This document shows, in pieces, positions 49,141-58,161 of a stretch of DNA of 64,000 nt. Origin of the DNA: Stenotrophomonas maltophilia (lineage in GTDB: Bacteria; Pseudomonadota; Gammaproteobacteria; Xanthomonadales; Xanthomonadaceae); contig FOZF01000001.1 of the NCBI GenBank assembly GCA_900113425.1, positions 1,881,283 through 1,945,282 of the forward strand, given 5' to 3'. The position numbers and the translations under genes are program-made. The notes under the pieces were generated by a model that was not told the origin of the DNA, ran no database searches, and worked only from the letters and a program-made list of their open reading frames with translations. Position 1 is the stretch's first letter. Every line of letters starts with the position of its first letter.

Positions 49141-49527
49141 TCAACCGCGCGCGGGCAGGCCCTCAGCGCGGCTGTAGATGCGCAGGCGGTGGCCATCCGG
49201 ATCAACGCCCACGAAGGTATGTCCGAATTCCAGGGTGACCGGGGCCTGCACGATCTGCACGCCGAGTGCGCGCCATGCATCGTGCATCTGCCGCACGGCG
49301 TCGGGGCTGGCGACCACCATCGCCAGCTCGGCCGCGCCTGCCGCGGCGGTGACCGGCGGTTGTACGTCCTCGCGCTGCCACAGGCCGAGTGCGGCGCCGT
49401 CGCCGAGCAGGAACAGGGCAAAGCCGGGCGACTGCTCGACGGGGGGTGTGCCGAGGATGCCGCTGTAGAAGGTGGCGCTGGCAGCGACATCGCTTACGTA
49501 CTGCAGCAGGGTACCGGGCCTGAACAT
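49141..49527 (-). CDS. VOC-family (glyoxalase fold) protein
   Basis: A 128-residue VOC protein with two beta-alpha-beta-beta-beta units (LLQYVSDVAASATFYSGILG and ELAMVVASPDAV), and FVGVDPDGHRLRIYS at the end. Such proteins include glyoxalases, dioxygenases and antibiotic-binding proteins; which applies here is unknown. The next gene upstream encodes a YafY-type regulator, a common neighbour of VOC genes. Confidence 0.85.
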   Translation of the reverse strand: MFRPGTLLQYVSDVAASATFYSGILGTPPVEQSPGFALFLLGDGAALGLWQREDVQPPVTAAAGAAELAMVVASPDAVRQMHDAWRALGVQIVQAPVTLEFGHTFVGVDPDGHRLRIYSRAEGLPARG

Positions 49528-49625
49528 GGGGACGCTCCGTTGTTGGGAGCCTTCATGGTGGTACCGCCCTGCTGACAGATTCTGTCAGCAGCATCGCGCT
49601 TGTTCGCCCGCTGTTCGCCAGGATC

Positions 49626-49653
49626 GTAGGCCGTCGAGCAGGCCCGACGCTAC
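49626..49653. repeat. Diverged SMAG-like palindrome
   Basis: GTAG-headed inverted sequence with CGTCG/CGACG arms and GTA/TAC ends between the VOC and YafY genes. Imperfect, so a decayed or different subfamily copy. Confidence 0.5.
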
Positions 49654-50357
49654 GAACGATCCAGCCAGTCCGGTGCGATGCCCTGGGCCCTCTGCCAGCG
49701 CCGCAGCAGGGTGGCGCGTGGCACGTGATAGCGCTCCTCCAGCGCGCGCGCCTGGCGGATGCGGTCCAGCCGGAAGTGGCGGAAGTCTTCGCGGCTCTCG
49801 CACCATGCCGCCAGCATCGGAACTTCGTCGAAGTAGCCCAGCGCGAAGGGCCAGACGATGCGCTCGCTGCGCTGGCCCTGCGCATCTTCGTAGCCGAACT
49901 TCAGGCGCTGCTGTGCGCTTACGGCTTCGCGCACGGCCTGGAGCCGGGTCGCCGGCACCTTGGCCGCTGTTCGTGAAGGGCCCACGCGCAGACCGCTGTC
50001 ACGCAGTGCCTCGCGGCGGGCGGCGGGCAACACATGCGCGATGCGCGCCAACGCATCACGGGCAGCCTCGGCCAGCGCCGGCTCGGTGCGGGCCGCAACC
50101 CAGCGCAGGCCCAGCACCAGCGCGTCGATCTCGGCCGGTGGCAGGGTCATCGGCGGCAGCGTGTCGCTCGGCGCGAGCTGGTAGCCGACGCCGGCCTCGC
50201 CGCGCAGGTCAGCGCCCTGCGCGCGCAGCGTCTCGATGTCGCGATACAGCGTACGCAGGCTGGTACCCAGCGCATTGGCCAGCACCTGCCCGGCCACCGG
50301 CCGTCGATGGCGGCGCAGCAGCTGCAGCAGCTGGGTCAGGCGCAGCGCACGCGACAT
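49650..50357 (-). CDS. YafY-type HTH-WYL transcriptional regulator
   Basis: A 235-residue regulator: N-terminal helix-turn-helix (LLQLLRRHRRPVAGQVLANALGTSLRTLYRDIETL) and a WYL ligand domain in which the segment FGYEDAQGQRSERIVWPFALGYF carries the WYL-like core. WYL proteins sense nucleic acids or small ligands. The stop of the SDR-like gene overlaps its start by one base, so the two are translated together; it may control the VOC gene. Confidence 0.9.
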   Translation of the reverse strand: MSRALRLTQLLQLLRRHRRPVAGQVLANALGTSLRTLYRDIETLRAQGADLRGEAGVGYQLAPSDTLPPMTLPPAEIDALVLGLRWVAARTEPALAEAARDALARIAHVLPAARREALRDSGLRVGPSRTAAKVPATRLQAVREAVSAQQRLKFGYEDAQGQRSERIVWPFALGYFDEVPMLAAWCESREDFRHFRLDRIRQARALEERYHVPRATLLRRWQRAQGIAPDWLDRS

Positions 50358-50992
50358 CAGCCGACCAGTGCGCTTGATGTCACCACGTGCTCACCCGGTT
50401 GCGGGGCCAGCGCGGCTCCGGCCAGTGCCTTGGCGATCTCGGCGGCTGGATTGATCCGCCATGCCCGCGGCAGTGCCGGCCCCAGTGCACCGAGCACCGC
50501 CAGTGCGAAACGCTCGCCACGACGGACCTCGGTGCGCTCGCCGCCGATCAGTCCAGGCCGCACCAGGGTCAGCGAGGCGAACCCCAGCGCGCGCAGGTCA
50601 CGCTCCAGCTCGCCCTTCACCCGGCTGTAGAAAATCGACGACTGCGGGTTGGCACCGGCGGCGGAATTCAATACATAGGTCTTCGCGCCCTGTGCCTGTG
50701 CCAGGCGGGCGAACGCCAGCGGATAGTCATGGTCGATGCGGTGGAAGGCCTCGCGGCTGCCGGCCTGGGCGATGGTGCTGCCCAGCGCGCAGATGACCGC
50801 ATCCACGCGCGCCCATTCGGGCGAGGCGGGCAAGGCGTCAAAGGCCAGCACCGGGTTTTCCAGCTTCCCATGGGTCAACGCCAGCGGACGCCGGGTAGGT
50901 GCGACCACGGCGCGGCAGCGCGGGTCATCCAGCAACCCGGGCAGGGTCAGCCCGCCGACCAGGCCGGTCGCCCCCAGCAACATCACGCGCAT
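50357..50992 (-). CDS. Atypical NAD(P)-binding SDR-like protein
   Basis: A 211-residue Rossmann protein with GATGLVGGLTLPGLL (GxxGxxG), a CALGSTIAQAG stretch and YVLNSAAGANPQS, like HTATIP2/NmrA-type atypical SDRs. It lacks the YxxxK catalytic pair and may be a sensor or an oxidoreductase of unknown substrate. ATG 50992 is chosen for the GGGAGG five bases upstream. Confidence 0.85.
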   Translation of the reverse strand: MRVMLLGATGLVGGLTLPGLLDDPRCRAVVAPTRRPLALTHGKLENPVLAFDALPASPEWARVDAVICALGSTIAQAGSREAFHRIDHDYPLAFARLAQAQGAKTYVLNSAAGANPQSSIFYSRVKGELERDLRALGFASLTLVRPGLIGGERTEVRRGERFALAVLGALGPALPRAWRINPAAEIAKALAGAALAPQPGEHVVTSSALVG

Positions 50993-51097
50993 CACCACCT
51001 CCCGTGCGGCATCCTGTCGCCCATCCTAGCCGTTCAAGCCATCGGCAGCCGCGCCGATATGCTGGAACCAGACCCTGCCACCCCCAGGATTCGCTCC

Positions 51098-52636
51098 ATG
51101 ACGGACCACCCCGACCCGCGCCCCGCCCCCGGCACCGTCCTCGGTCCGCCGGCACGCGTGCGCGCCGTGGCCGATACGGGTGAGGGCGAGCGCGTGGTCC
51201 TGCAGGGCGGCAACAGTGCAAGCCTGCAACGGCTCTTTGCCGGTGCCGATGCGCCGGAGCCGCTGCTGGCCGCGTTCGCCAATGGCATGGCGACGCTGCC
51301 GGGCGAACTGGGCGACATGGGTGATCGCCTGCAGTCGGCGCAGGCCAGCGCCGACTGGCCACGCTACGGGCGGGCGATGCGGCAACTGATCGACAAGTAC
51401 ATCCGCACCATCGATCAGCATTCGCCGGATGGGCAGCCCGACAGCCTGCGCCTGTCCGAACAGCTGCGCCTGCTGCTGGGCGGCGCGGTAGTGGCGCTGC
51501 TGCAGCACGACCCGGACCTGCGCGGGCAGGCGCAGGCGCTGTCCCTCCGCCTGCGCCACTGGCAGCCGGGCAGCGCCCTGGAGCCGATCGAGCAGGGTGT
51601 GCGCGAGCTCGGCCATCAGATCGGGGTGCGTGCCGGCAGCTGGCAGGAACAGCAGGCGCTGCTGCTGGAGCTGTTCGCACTGCTGCTGGAGAACGTGAGC
51701 GAACTGCTGGACGATCGCAGCTGGCTGCAGGGCCAGATCGCGGCGGTGCGGCAACTGCTGTCCGGCCCGCTGCAGGCCGAGGCCGTTGAACGAACACGTG
51801 CCGAGCTGCGCGAGGTGATCTACCGGCAGGGCCTGCTGCGCCAGGGCATCGACGACTCCAAGGCGGCGATGCGCGGACTGATGGGGGATTTCATCGAACG
51901 CATGGATGGCATGGCCACCAGCACCGGTGAATACCATGACCGTATCGGCAGCTACGCACTGCAGCTGCGCGAGGCGCGCAGCATCGCCGATCTGAACCAG
52001 CTGCTGCAGGAGGTGATGCGCGATACCGGCAAAGTGCAGCAGCAGGCCGCGCAGGCACGCGACCACCTGGCCGCTGCACGGTTGGACGTGGAGCGCGCTG
52101 AACAACGCATCGTCGAGCTGGAGCAGGAACTGCGCATGGCCGGCGACCTCGCGCGCATCGATCCGCTGACCCAGGCACTGAACCGCCGGGGCCTGGACGA
52201 ACTGCTGCAGCGCGAGCTGGCGCGCGCCGAACGCAACAACACGCCGCTGGGTGTGGCGGTGATCGATCTGGATGACTTCCACCAGACCAACAACGCGCAT
52301 GGTCACGCCGGCGGTGACGCGCTGCTGCAGCACATGGTGGCGGTGTGCAGGCTGCTGCTGCGCGCCACCGATGGCATCGCGCGGCTGGGCGGCGACGAGT
52401 TCGTGCTGGTGCTGCCAGAGACCCCCGGTGCGGACAGCATGGCCACCGTGCAGCGCCTGCAGCGTTCACTGGCGCATCGGGTACTGACCGTGCAGGACCG
52501 GCGCGTGCCGGTGCACTTCAGCGCTGGACTGGCGCAATGGCAGCCCGGCGATGACAGCGAGGCGCTGCTGCGACGCGCCGACGACGCGCTGTACGCGGCC
52601 AAGCGGCAGGGCAAGAACCGCGTGCAGGCGGGCTGA
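51098..52636 (+). CDS. GGDEF diguanylate cyclase with long helical N-terminus
   Basis: A 512-residue protein. Residues ~60-330 are helical, with a coiled coil before the catalytic domain; the GGDEF domain (~345-512) has an intact GGDEF at 431-435, metal residues in IDLDDFHQTNNAHGHAGGD, and an I-site RATD at 422-425, so feedback inhibition by c-di-GMP is expected. No membrane segment or known sensor domain. An active c-di-GMP producer is inferred. Start is ATG 51098. Confidence 0.9.
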   Translation: MTDHPDPRPAPGTVLGPPARVRAVADTGEGERVVLQGGNSASLQRLFAGADAPEPLLAAFANGMATLPGELGDMGDRLQSAQASADWPRYGRAMRQLIDKYIRTIDQHSPDGQPDSLRLSEQLRLLLGGAVVALLQHDPDLRGQAQALSLRLRHWQPGSALEPIEQGVRELGHQIGVRAGSWQEQQALLLELFALLLENVSELLDDRSWLQGQIAAVRQLLSGPLQAEAVERTRAELREVIYRQGLLRQGIDDSKAAMRGLMGDFIERMDGMATSTGEYHDRIGSYALQLREARSIADLNQLLQEVMRDTGKVQQQAAQARDHLAAARLDVERAEQRIVELEQELRMAGDLARIDPLTQALNRRGLDELLQRELARAERNNTPLGVAVIDLDDFHQTNNAHGHAGGDALLQHMVAVCRLLLRATDGIARLGGDEFVLVLPETPGADSMATVQRLQRSLAHRVLTVQDRRVPVHFSAGLAQWQPGDDSEALLRRADDALYAAKRQGKNRVQAG

Positions 52637-52642
52637 AGCATT

Positions 52643-52686
52643 CCGCCGGGCATGGCCCGGCGCTACCACCGTCCGCCGGGCGCTAC
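52643..52686 (-). repeat. Full SMAG plus a shortened copy
   Basis: One complete unit (52643-52666), then CCGCCGGGCGCTAC (52673-52686), a copy that lost the central ATGGCCCGG-type half so that only one arm plus GTAG remains. The pair is between the diguanylate cyclase and the converging DUF808 gene. Confidence 0.75.
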
Positions 52687-52708
52687 CGCCGCCCTGCCGG
52701 CGACGCTG

Positions 52709-53635
52709 CTACTTCCCGCGCAGCTTCTGGACGCCGGTCACCGCCGCCAGCACGATGGCGCCAGCGACGATACCCACCACCATGTTGGCAACCGCGCTGA
52801 TCAGCCAGCCCCACTGGCCCTCGCCGCCGAGCGCCTGCACCGCATGGTGCAGCGCCGGCACGTTGTGCACCAGGATGCCGCCGCCGACCAGGAACATGGC
52901 CACGGTGCCGGCGATCGACAGGAACTTCATCAACCACGGCGCCGATGCGACCAGGCCGCGTCCGAACGCTGCGACCGCTCCGCCCTTGCCCGACAGGTAC
53001 AGGCCCACGTCGTCCAGCTTGACGATGCCGGCCACCAGTCCGTAGACGAACACCGTCATCGCCAATGCGACCACCACCAGGGTGAGCACCTGCTGGGAGA
53101 ACGAGGCGGCGGCAACCACGCCCAGTGTCAGGACGATGATCTCGGCAGAGAGGATGAAGTCGGTACGGATCGCACCTTTCACCTTGTCCTTCTCCCACGC
53201 CACCATGTCCACCTGCGCATCGGCCAGCGCCTTGCGCCGCTCGGCCTGGTGCTCGGCGTCCTCGTCCGCCGAGTGCAGGAAACGGTGCGCCAGCTTTTCC
53301 ACGCCCTCGAAGCACAGGAATGCGCCACCGATCATCATCAAGGGCACGATCAGCGGGACATTCCAGCCACGACCATGCAGCCAGGCTTCCAGGGCGCTGA
53401 TCGCCAGCGCGGCCGGAACCAGGATCACCTTGTTGAGCAGCGAGCCTTTGGCCACCGCCCAGACCACCGGCAGTTCACGGTTGGCGGAAACGCCGGTTAC
53501 CTGCTGCGCGTTCAGCGCCAGGTCGTCGCCAAGCACACCGGCCGTTTTCTTCGCGGCCACCTTGGTCAGGATCGAGACGTCATCGAGCAGCGTCGCGATA
53601 TCGTCGAGCAGGGCAAACAGGCTGGCACCGGCCAT
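52709..53635 (-). CDS. DUF808/YedI family membrane protein
   Basis: A 308-residue membrane protein with about six hydrophobic segments, starting MAGASLFALLDDIATLLDDVS and containing ALISALEAWLHG-like and VGIVAGAIVLAAVTGVQKL segments; typical for DUF808 (E. coli YedI). Function is unknown. It stands alone, converging on the diguanylate cyclase gene. Confidence 0.88.
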   Translation of the reverse strand: MAGASLFALLDDIATLLDDVSILTKVAAKKTAGVLGDDLALNAQQVTGVSANRELPVVWAVAKGSLLNKVILVPAALAISALEAWLHGRGWNVPLIVPLMMIGGAFLCFEGVEKLAHRFLHSADEDAEHQAERRKALADAQVDMVAWEKDKVKGAIRTDFILSAEIIVLTLGVVAAASFSQQVLTLVVVALAMTVFVYGLVAGIVKLDDVGLYLSGKGGAVAAFGRGLVASAPWLMKFLSIAGTVAMFLVGGGILVHNVPALHHAVQALGGEGQWGWLISAVANMVVGIVAGAIVLAAVTGVQKLRGK

Positions 53636-53747
53636 GGGGGTTCCAGGAGGGGGGATGGACGGATTCTGACCGATCCAACGGCCCGGGAGGAAGTGGATTC
53701 ACCGCGTGCCTACCCTGCCCCGGCCAGACTGGCGACGTGATCCCGTT

Positions 53748-53771
53748 CCGCCGGGCATGGCCCGGCACTAC
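53748..53771 (-). repeat. SMAG/REP palindrome before the AarF-type gene
   Basis: Full-length unit in minus orientation with GCACTAC end, 26 bases upstream of the AarF-type start codon. Confidence 0.8.
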
Positions 53772-53797
53772 CGGTCGTCGTCCACAAGGAGTGCCGT

Positions 53798-55489
53798 TTG
53801 AACAATCCGCCCACCGCCACTGGCAATCCACCGCTGGTCAAAGGCATGAGCCGACGCAGCCAGATCCTGCGCCTGCTGATGCGCTACCGTCATTCGGGGG
53901 TGTTCTCCGGCATGAACCTGGACGCAGCCGGCGGCCAGGCCGAGGTGCCGGCCGACGGCAATCCCGAGCAGTTCGTCAGTGACCTGGAAGCGCTGGGGCC
54001 GACGTTCGTCAAGCTGGGCCAGATGCTGTCCACGCGTCCGGACATGGTGCCGGTGGAGTTCGCGACGGCGCTGGAGCGCATGCAGGAGAAGGTGGCCGAG
54101 ATTCCGGTCGAACGCATCCATGCCATCGTCGAGCAGGAGCTGGGGGCACCGGTGAGCAAGCTGTTCGCGGCCTTCGACCCCGAGCCGCTGGGCTGCGCCT
54201 CGATCGCGCAGGTTCATCGTGCGGTGATGCATGACGGCCGGCAGGTCGCGGTAAAGGTGCAGAAACCGGAGGTCGCCGCGCAGCTGCGTTCGGACCTGGA
54301 AGCGCTGCGCAGCTTCGCGCTGGCCGCCGACCATCTGACCCAGGTCGGCCGCCGGGTGCGCCTGCGCGACTGGCTCAACGAGTTCGCCAAGACCCTGATG
54401 CAGGAGCTGGATTACCACGCCGAGGCCGAGAACCTGGCCCGCTTCGGCCGCCACCTGCGGCCCTTCCGGCGTCTGTGGGTCCCGCAGCCGATCTGGGATT
54501 ACAGCAGCCAGCGCGTGCTGACCATGGAGCTGGCCACCGGCGTGCGCGTGGACGCGATACCCGGCGTACGCCGTACCGAACAGTCGATGGACCCGTTGGC
54601 AGCCGCGCTGATCCGGGGCTACCTGGACCAGATCTTCGTGCATGGCGAGATCCACGCCGATCCCCATCCGGGCAACCTGCGGGTGATGCCCGATGGTCGC
54701 CTCGCCATCTTCGATCTGGGCATGGTCGCGCATATGCCACCGCGGCTGCGCGAGCGCCTGCTGAAGATCCTGTTCGCCGCCGTCGATGGCCGCGGCGAAG
54801 AAGTGGCGGACGATCTGATCAGCATCAGCACCCGGCTGGAAGCCTTCGACGAGGAGCGTTACCTGCGCGAGACCGGCCAGTTGATCGCGCGCTATGCCGC
54901 CAGCGGCAATTTCTCCGAGGGACGCGTGGTGCTGGACATGGTGCGCATCGCCACAGCATGTGGATTGCGCACGCCGCCGGAACTGAGCCTGCTGGGCAAG
55001 GCGCTGCTGAACCTGGAGACCGTCTGCCGCCTGCTCGCGCCCGAACTGGACACGCGCCGCATCGTCGAGCGCCAGCTGCAGCATGTGATGCGCGCGCGCC
55101 TGAAGAAGTCGCTGTCGGCCGCCAACCTCGCCAGTGAGGCGATGGAGCTGCAGCAGCTGCTGCGCGATGGGCCGCGCAAGCTGTCGGACATCATGGCCCT
55201 GCTGGCCGAGAACCGCCTGCAGATGAAGGTGACCGGGCTGGAGGAATCACGGCTGATGGAGAACCTGCAGAAAATCGCCAACCGAGTGGCAGCGGGCATC
55301 ATCAGCGCAGCGCTGATTCTCGCCGCATCACTGATGATGAAGCTCGATACCGGCTGGCATGTGTTCGGCTACCCGGCGATCGCGCTGGTGCTGATGCTGA
55401 TCGGCGTTGCGTTGGGGCTGGGTATCGTCACCAGCGCGCTGTTGTTCGATCGGCGCGCACGGGCACGCGAGGAACGCGGCCATCGATGA
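53798..55489 (+). CDS. AarF/UbiB (ABC1) atypical kinase
   Basis: A 563-residue protein of the ABC1/AarF family: the KxGQ-type motif PTFVKLGQMLSTRPD, ASIAQVHRAVM, VAVKVQKP, and IFVHGEIHADPHPGNL, with two C-terminal helices (IISAALILAASLMMKL and PAIALVLMLIGVALGLGIV). UbiB-type proteins are ATPases supporting ubiquinone synthesis or lipid handling; this may be a paralogue of the main UbiB. The start is TTG with AAGGAG six bases upstream. Confidence 0.9.
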   Translation: MNNPPTATGNPPLVKGMSRRSQILRLLMRYRHSGVFSGMNLDAAGGQAEVPADGNPEQFVSDLEALGPTFVKLGQMLSTRPDMVPVEFATALERMQEKVAEIPVERIHAIVEQELGAPVSKLFAAFDPEPLGCASIAQVHRAVMHDGRQVAVKVQKPEVAAQLRSDLEALRSFALAADHLTQVGRRVRLRDWLNEFAKTLMQELDYHAEAENLARFGRHLRPFRRLWVPQPIWDYSSQRVLTMELATGVRVDAIPGVRRTEQSMDPLAAALIRGYLDQIFVHGEIHADPHPGNLRVMPDGRLAIFDLGMVAHMPPRLRERLLKILFAAVDGRGEEVADDLISISTRLEAFDEERYLRETGQLIARYAASGNFSEGRVVLDMVRIATACGLRTPPELSLLGKALLNLETVCRLLAPELDTRRIVERQLQHVMRARLKKSLSAANLASEAMELQQLLRDGPRKLSDIMALLAENRLQMKVTGLEESRLMENLQKIANRVAAGIISAALILAASLMMKLDTGWHVFGYPAIALVLMLIGVALGLGIVTSALLFDRRARAREERGHR

Positions 55490-55772
55490 GCGGAGTGCGT
55501 GGCGTGCGACATGTGCACCTGCGGCATACATCACTCTCCGAAATGCCGCATTCATGCAGTTCTTAATGCAATCCAACGCGCGTTTTCACGCCCGTTTTAC
55601 TTGATCGCGCCAGCACCGCACGCGGTCGATCAACAAACATTTCAGTCAGGTTCGTGCATGCACTATCGGGTCATCGGCCTGTCATGCACACGTGCTAGCG
55701 GCAGCGCCGGTCGGATGGACACGCGTCGGTACGACGTCCATCGCACCACCCCGTTCACTGCCGAAGCCGCCT

Positions 55773-57878
55773 ATGCTCTGGATCCTTCTGCTGTCGTTGT
55801 TGCTGCTGGCCTGGCTGTTCCTCGCTTCCGACAAATGGATGTGGTGGAAGGCCGGTTCGTTCTCACTGCTGTTGCTGGCGCTCAGCACATGGTGGCTGAT
55901 CGACAAGCTCTCCGGTGACGGACTCAACGCCGCCACGCTGTACCACCTGGGTGCGGACATGGAGGGTGCCGGCGTCGCCGACTTCAAGGGCTACATCGCC
56001 GGCTTCATCGTGCTGGCCCTGGTTTCGCTGCTGCCGCTGTTCGCCACGCGGGTCCGCCGCTGGCATCGGCCCGGACATGGTGCGGCGTGGTTCGCCGGCT
56101 TCGCCGTCGCATGGATGGTCACGCTCATGGTCAGTCCGCTGGCGCGTGACGGCCAGCGTCTTTACCAGCAGCTGCGACCGGTTGATTTCGCGCGCATCGC
56201 GCCGGAGTACCAGGTGCCTACCCAGCCGTTGAAGCGGCCGCGCAACATCGTCTGGATCTACGGCGAAAGCCTTGAACGCACCTATCTGGACGAGAATGTG
56301 TTCCCCGGGTTGATGCCCAATCTCAATCGCCTGGCCGCCAGCTCGCTGGATGTGCGCGGCCTGGCATCGGCCGAAGGCAGTGGCTGGACCATCGCCGGGC
56401 TGGTGGCATCGATGTGCGGCGTACCGCTGACCACCTCGCAGGGCGATGAGAACAGCATGGACCGGATGGGCAGCTTCCTGCCCAAGGCCGTGTGCCTGGG
56501 CGACTACCTGAAGCAGCAGGGCTACACCAACCATTACCTGGGCGGCGCCAACGGCCAGTTCGCCGGCAAGGGCCAGTTCCTGGCCAGTCACGGCTTCGAC
56601 GAAGTACATGATCTGGCGTGGTTCAAGCAGCAGAAGAAGATCGGGCGCATTCACTACTCTGCATGGGGCGTACACGACGACGTGCTGCTGGACACCGCCT
56701 ACCAGCGCTTCGAGCAGCTCTCGCGCGCCGGCGCACCGTTCATGCTGACCACGCTGACCATGGACACGCACCATCCCGCAGGCCACCTGCCGGTGTCGTG
56801 CAAGGGCGAACGCTACCAGAGCCAGTACGGCAACATCGGCCTGCTCAACGCGCTCAAATGCACCGACCGCCTGATCTCGCAGCTGGTCCAGCGCATCCAG
56901 GCCAGTCCGTACGGCAAGGACACGCTGATCGTGATCGCCTCGGATCATCTGGCGATGCCCAACGATCTCAGTCACGTGCTGGCCAGGCAGAAGCGCGAGA
57001 ACCTGCTGCTGTTCCTCGGTGATGGCGTGGCGCCGCGCCAGCTGGCGGCGGAGAACGGCTCGACGCTGGACTCCGGCGCCACCCTGCTGGGCCTGCTCGA
57101 TCCGGGCCTGCGCACGATGGGCTTCGGCCGCTCGCTGCTGGACGAAGCGCGTGCCCCCAGCGCCAGCGTCGCGGCGCGTCGCGATGGCGGCCGTGATTAC
57201 CCGCAGTACCTGGCATTCGCCCGGTCGCTGTGGCTGGGCGAGCCGACCCGCGAACTGAGGATCGACAACGACGACCAGGTGGTGGTCGGCATGCAGCACG
57301 TGCAGCCGCCGGTCCTGCTGGAGTACGACAAGGACTGGGGCCTGAAGTCGGTGTATCTGGAGAACACGTCCCGCCAGTTCGACGATGCCGATCCGGACAA
57401 TACCCTGGCCTATGTGGATCGCTGTACCGCATTCGAGGATGGGTCGGCCGACGGCGACTGGTGCGCCTTGCTGGTGAACCGCGACAACGGCATCAAGCTG
57501 TACCGCGACGACGACCTGCGCGGTGGCATCGCGGTGGATGCGCCGCTGGATGCTTTCCAGGGCCCGCGCCCGAGCGTGCGCCAGGCCCACATGATCACCC
57601 AGAAGGGCCGCCGCACCCGCGCCGGCCAGTACATGCTGCAGCTGGTGGCAAGCACGCGCCCGGATCGCGGTTTCTGGATCGAGGCCGTGTCATCGCAGCG
57701 CAAGGTGGTGCTGGCCCAGCAGTGGGTGCAGCCTGACGCCGACGGCAAGATCAATGTGTCCTTCGGCCTGGATCACGAAGTGGATGATCTGGAGATCCGT
57801 GCCTGGTTGAATCACGCCGAGAAGCTGGCCGTGGATACCTTCGCGCTGGTGCCTTCGCGCAGCCGACCGCGGGGATAG
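55773..57878 (+). CDS. OpgB/LTA-synthase-like phosphoglycerol transferase
   Basis: A 701-residue protein: four N-terminal membrane helices, then a large periplasmic sulfatase/alkaline-phosphatase-fold domain with nucleophile region YGESLERTYLDENVFPGLMPN and metal-site ASDHLAMP. It resembles OpgB, which moves phosphoglycerol from phosphatidylglycerol onto osmoregulated periplasmic glucans; that substrate is inferred. The ATG at 55773 starts the first helix directly; the longer frame is Arg/Pro-rich and unlikely. A 283-base AT-richer region upstream probably holds its promoter. Confidence 0.85.
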   Translation: MLWILLLSLLLLAWLFLASDKWMWWKAGSFSLLLLALSTWWLIDKLSGDGLNAATLYHLGADMEGAGVADFKGYIAGFIVLALVSLLPLFATRVRRWHRPGHGAAWFAGFAVAWMVTLMVSPLARDGQRLYQQLRPVDFARIAPEYQVPTQPLKRPRNIVWIYGESLERTYLDENVFPGLMPNLNRLAASSLDVRGLASAEGSGWTIAGLVASMCGVPLTTSQGDENSMDRMGSFLPKAVCLGDYLKQQGYTNHYLGGANGQFAGKGQFLASHGFDEVHDLAWFKQQKKIGRIHYSAWGVHDDVLLDTAYQRFEQLSRAGAPFMLTTLTMDTHHPAGHLPVSCKGERYQSQYGNIGLLNALKCTDRLISQLVQRIQASPYGKDTLIVIASDHLAMPNDLSHVLARQKRENLLLFLGDGVAPRQLAAENGSTLDSGATLLGLLDPGLRTMGFGRSLLDEARAPSASVAARRDGGRDYPQYLAFARSLWLGEPTRELRIDNDDQVVVGMQHVQPPVLLEYDKDWGLKSVYLENTSRQFDDADPDNTLAYVDRCTAFEDGSADGDWCALLVNRDNGIKLYRDDDLRGGIAVDAPLDAFQGPRPSVRQAHMITQKGRRTRAGQYMLQLVASTRPDRGFWIEAVSSQRKVVLAQQWVQPDADGKINVSFGLDHEVDDLEIRAWLNHAEKLAVDTFALVPSRSRPRG

Positions 57879-57885
57879 GTTCTCT

Positions 57886-58150
57886 GCAGGGCTGCGCCCT
57901 GCACCCGCTACGAGCTGGAGCAAAGGCAACAGCAACGGCAACGGCAACAGCTGCATTCCGTGGGATGGCGGGGCGGCTTCCGGCAGCTGTGGGTAGGTGT
58001 CGACCTTGGTCGACACTTCTGCCAGATATCGAAATCAATCTGGGGTCAGATCCCAAAAGCAATTCCAGCAGATCGCGGAAATCTGTCGAAGGCCACGGAA
58101 TGCAGCTGTTGCTGTTGCTCCGGCCTCGGCAGGTGCAGGGCGCAGCCCTG
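57886..58150. repeat. Composite palindrome of ~265 bp
   Basis: Left arm 57886-57963 and right arm 58093-58150 are imperfect reverse complements: they share GCAGGGCTGCGCCCTGCACC-type ends, CAACAGCAACGG-type middles and CAGCTGCATTCCGTGG inner ends. The core contains a perfect GTGTCGACC-TT-GGTCGACAC stem (57997-58016) preceded by GTAG, and TGGGGTCAGATCCCA at ~58040. It fills the gap between the OpgB-like and MscS-like genes. It looks like nested palindromic repeats, perhaps a non-autonomous mobile unit. Confidence 0.7.
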
Positions 58151-58161
58151 TCGAGAATCCC

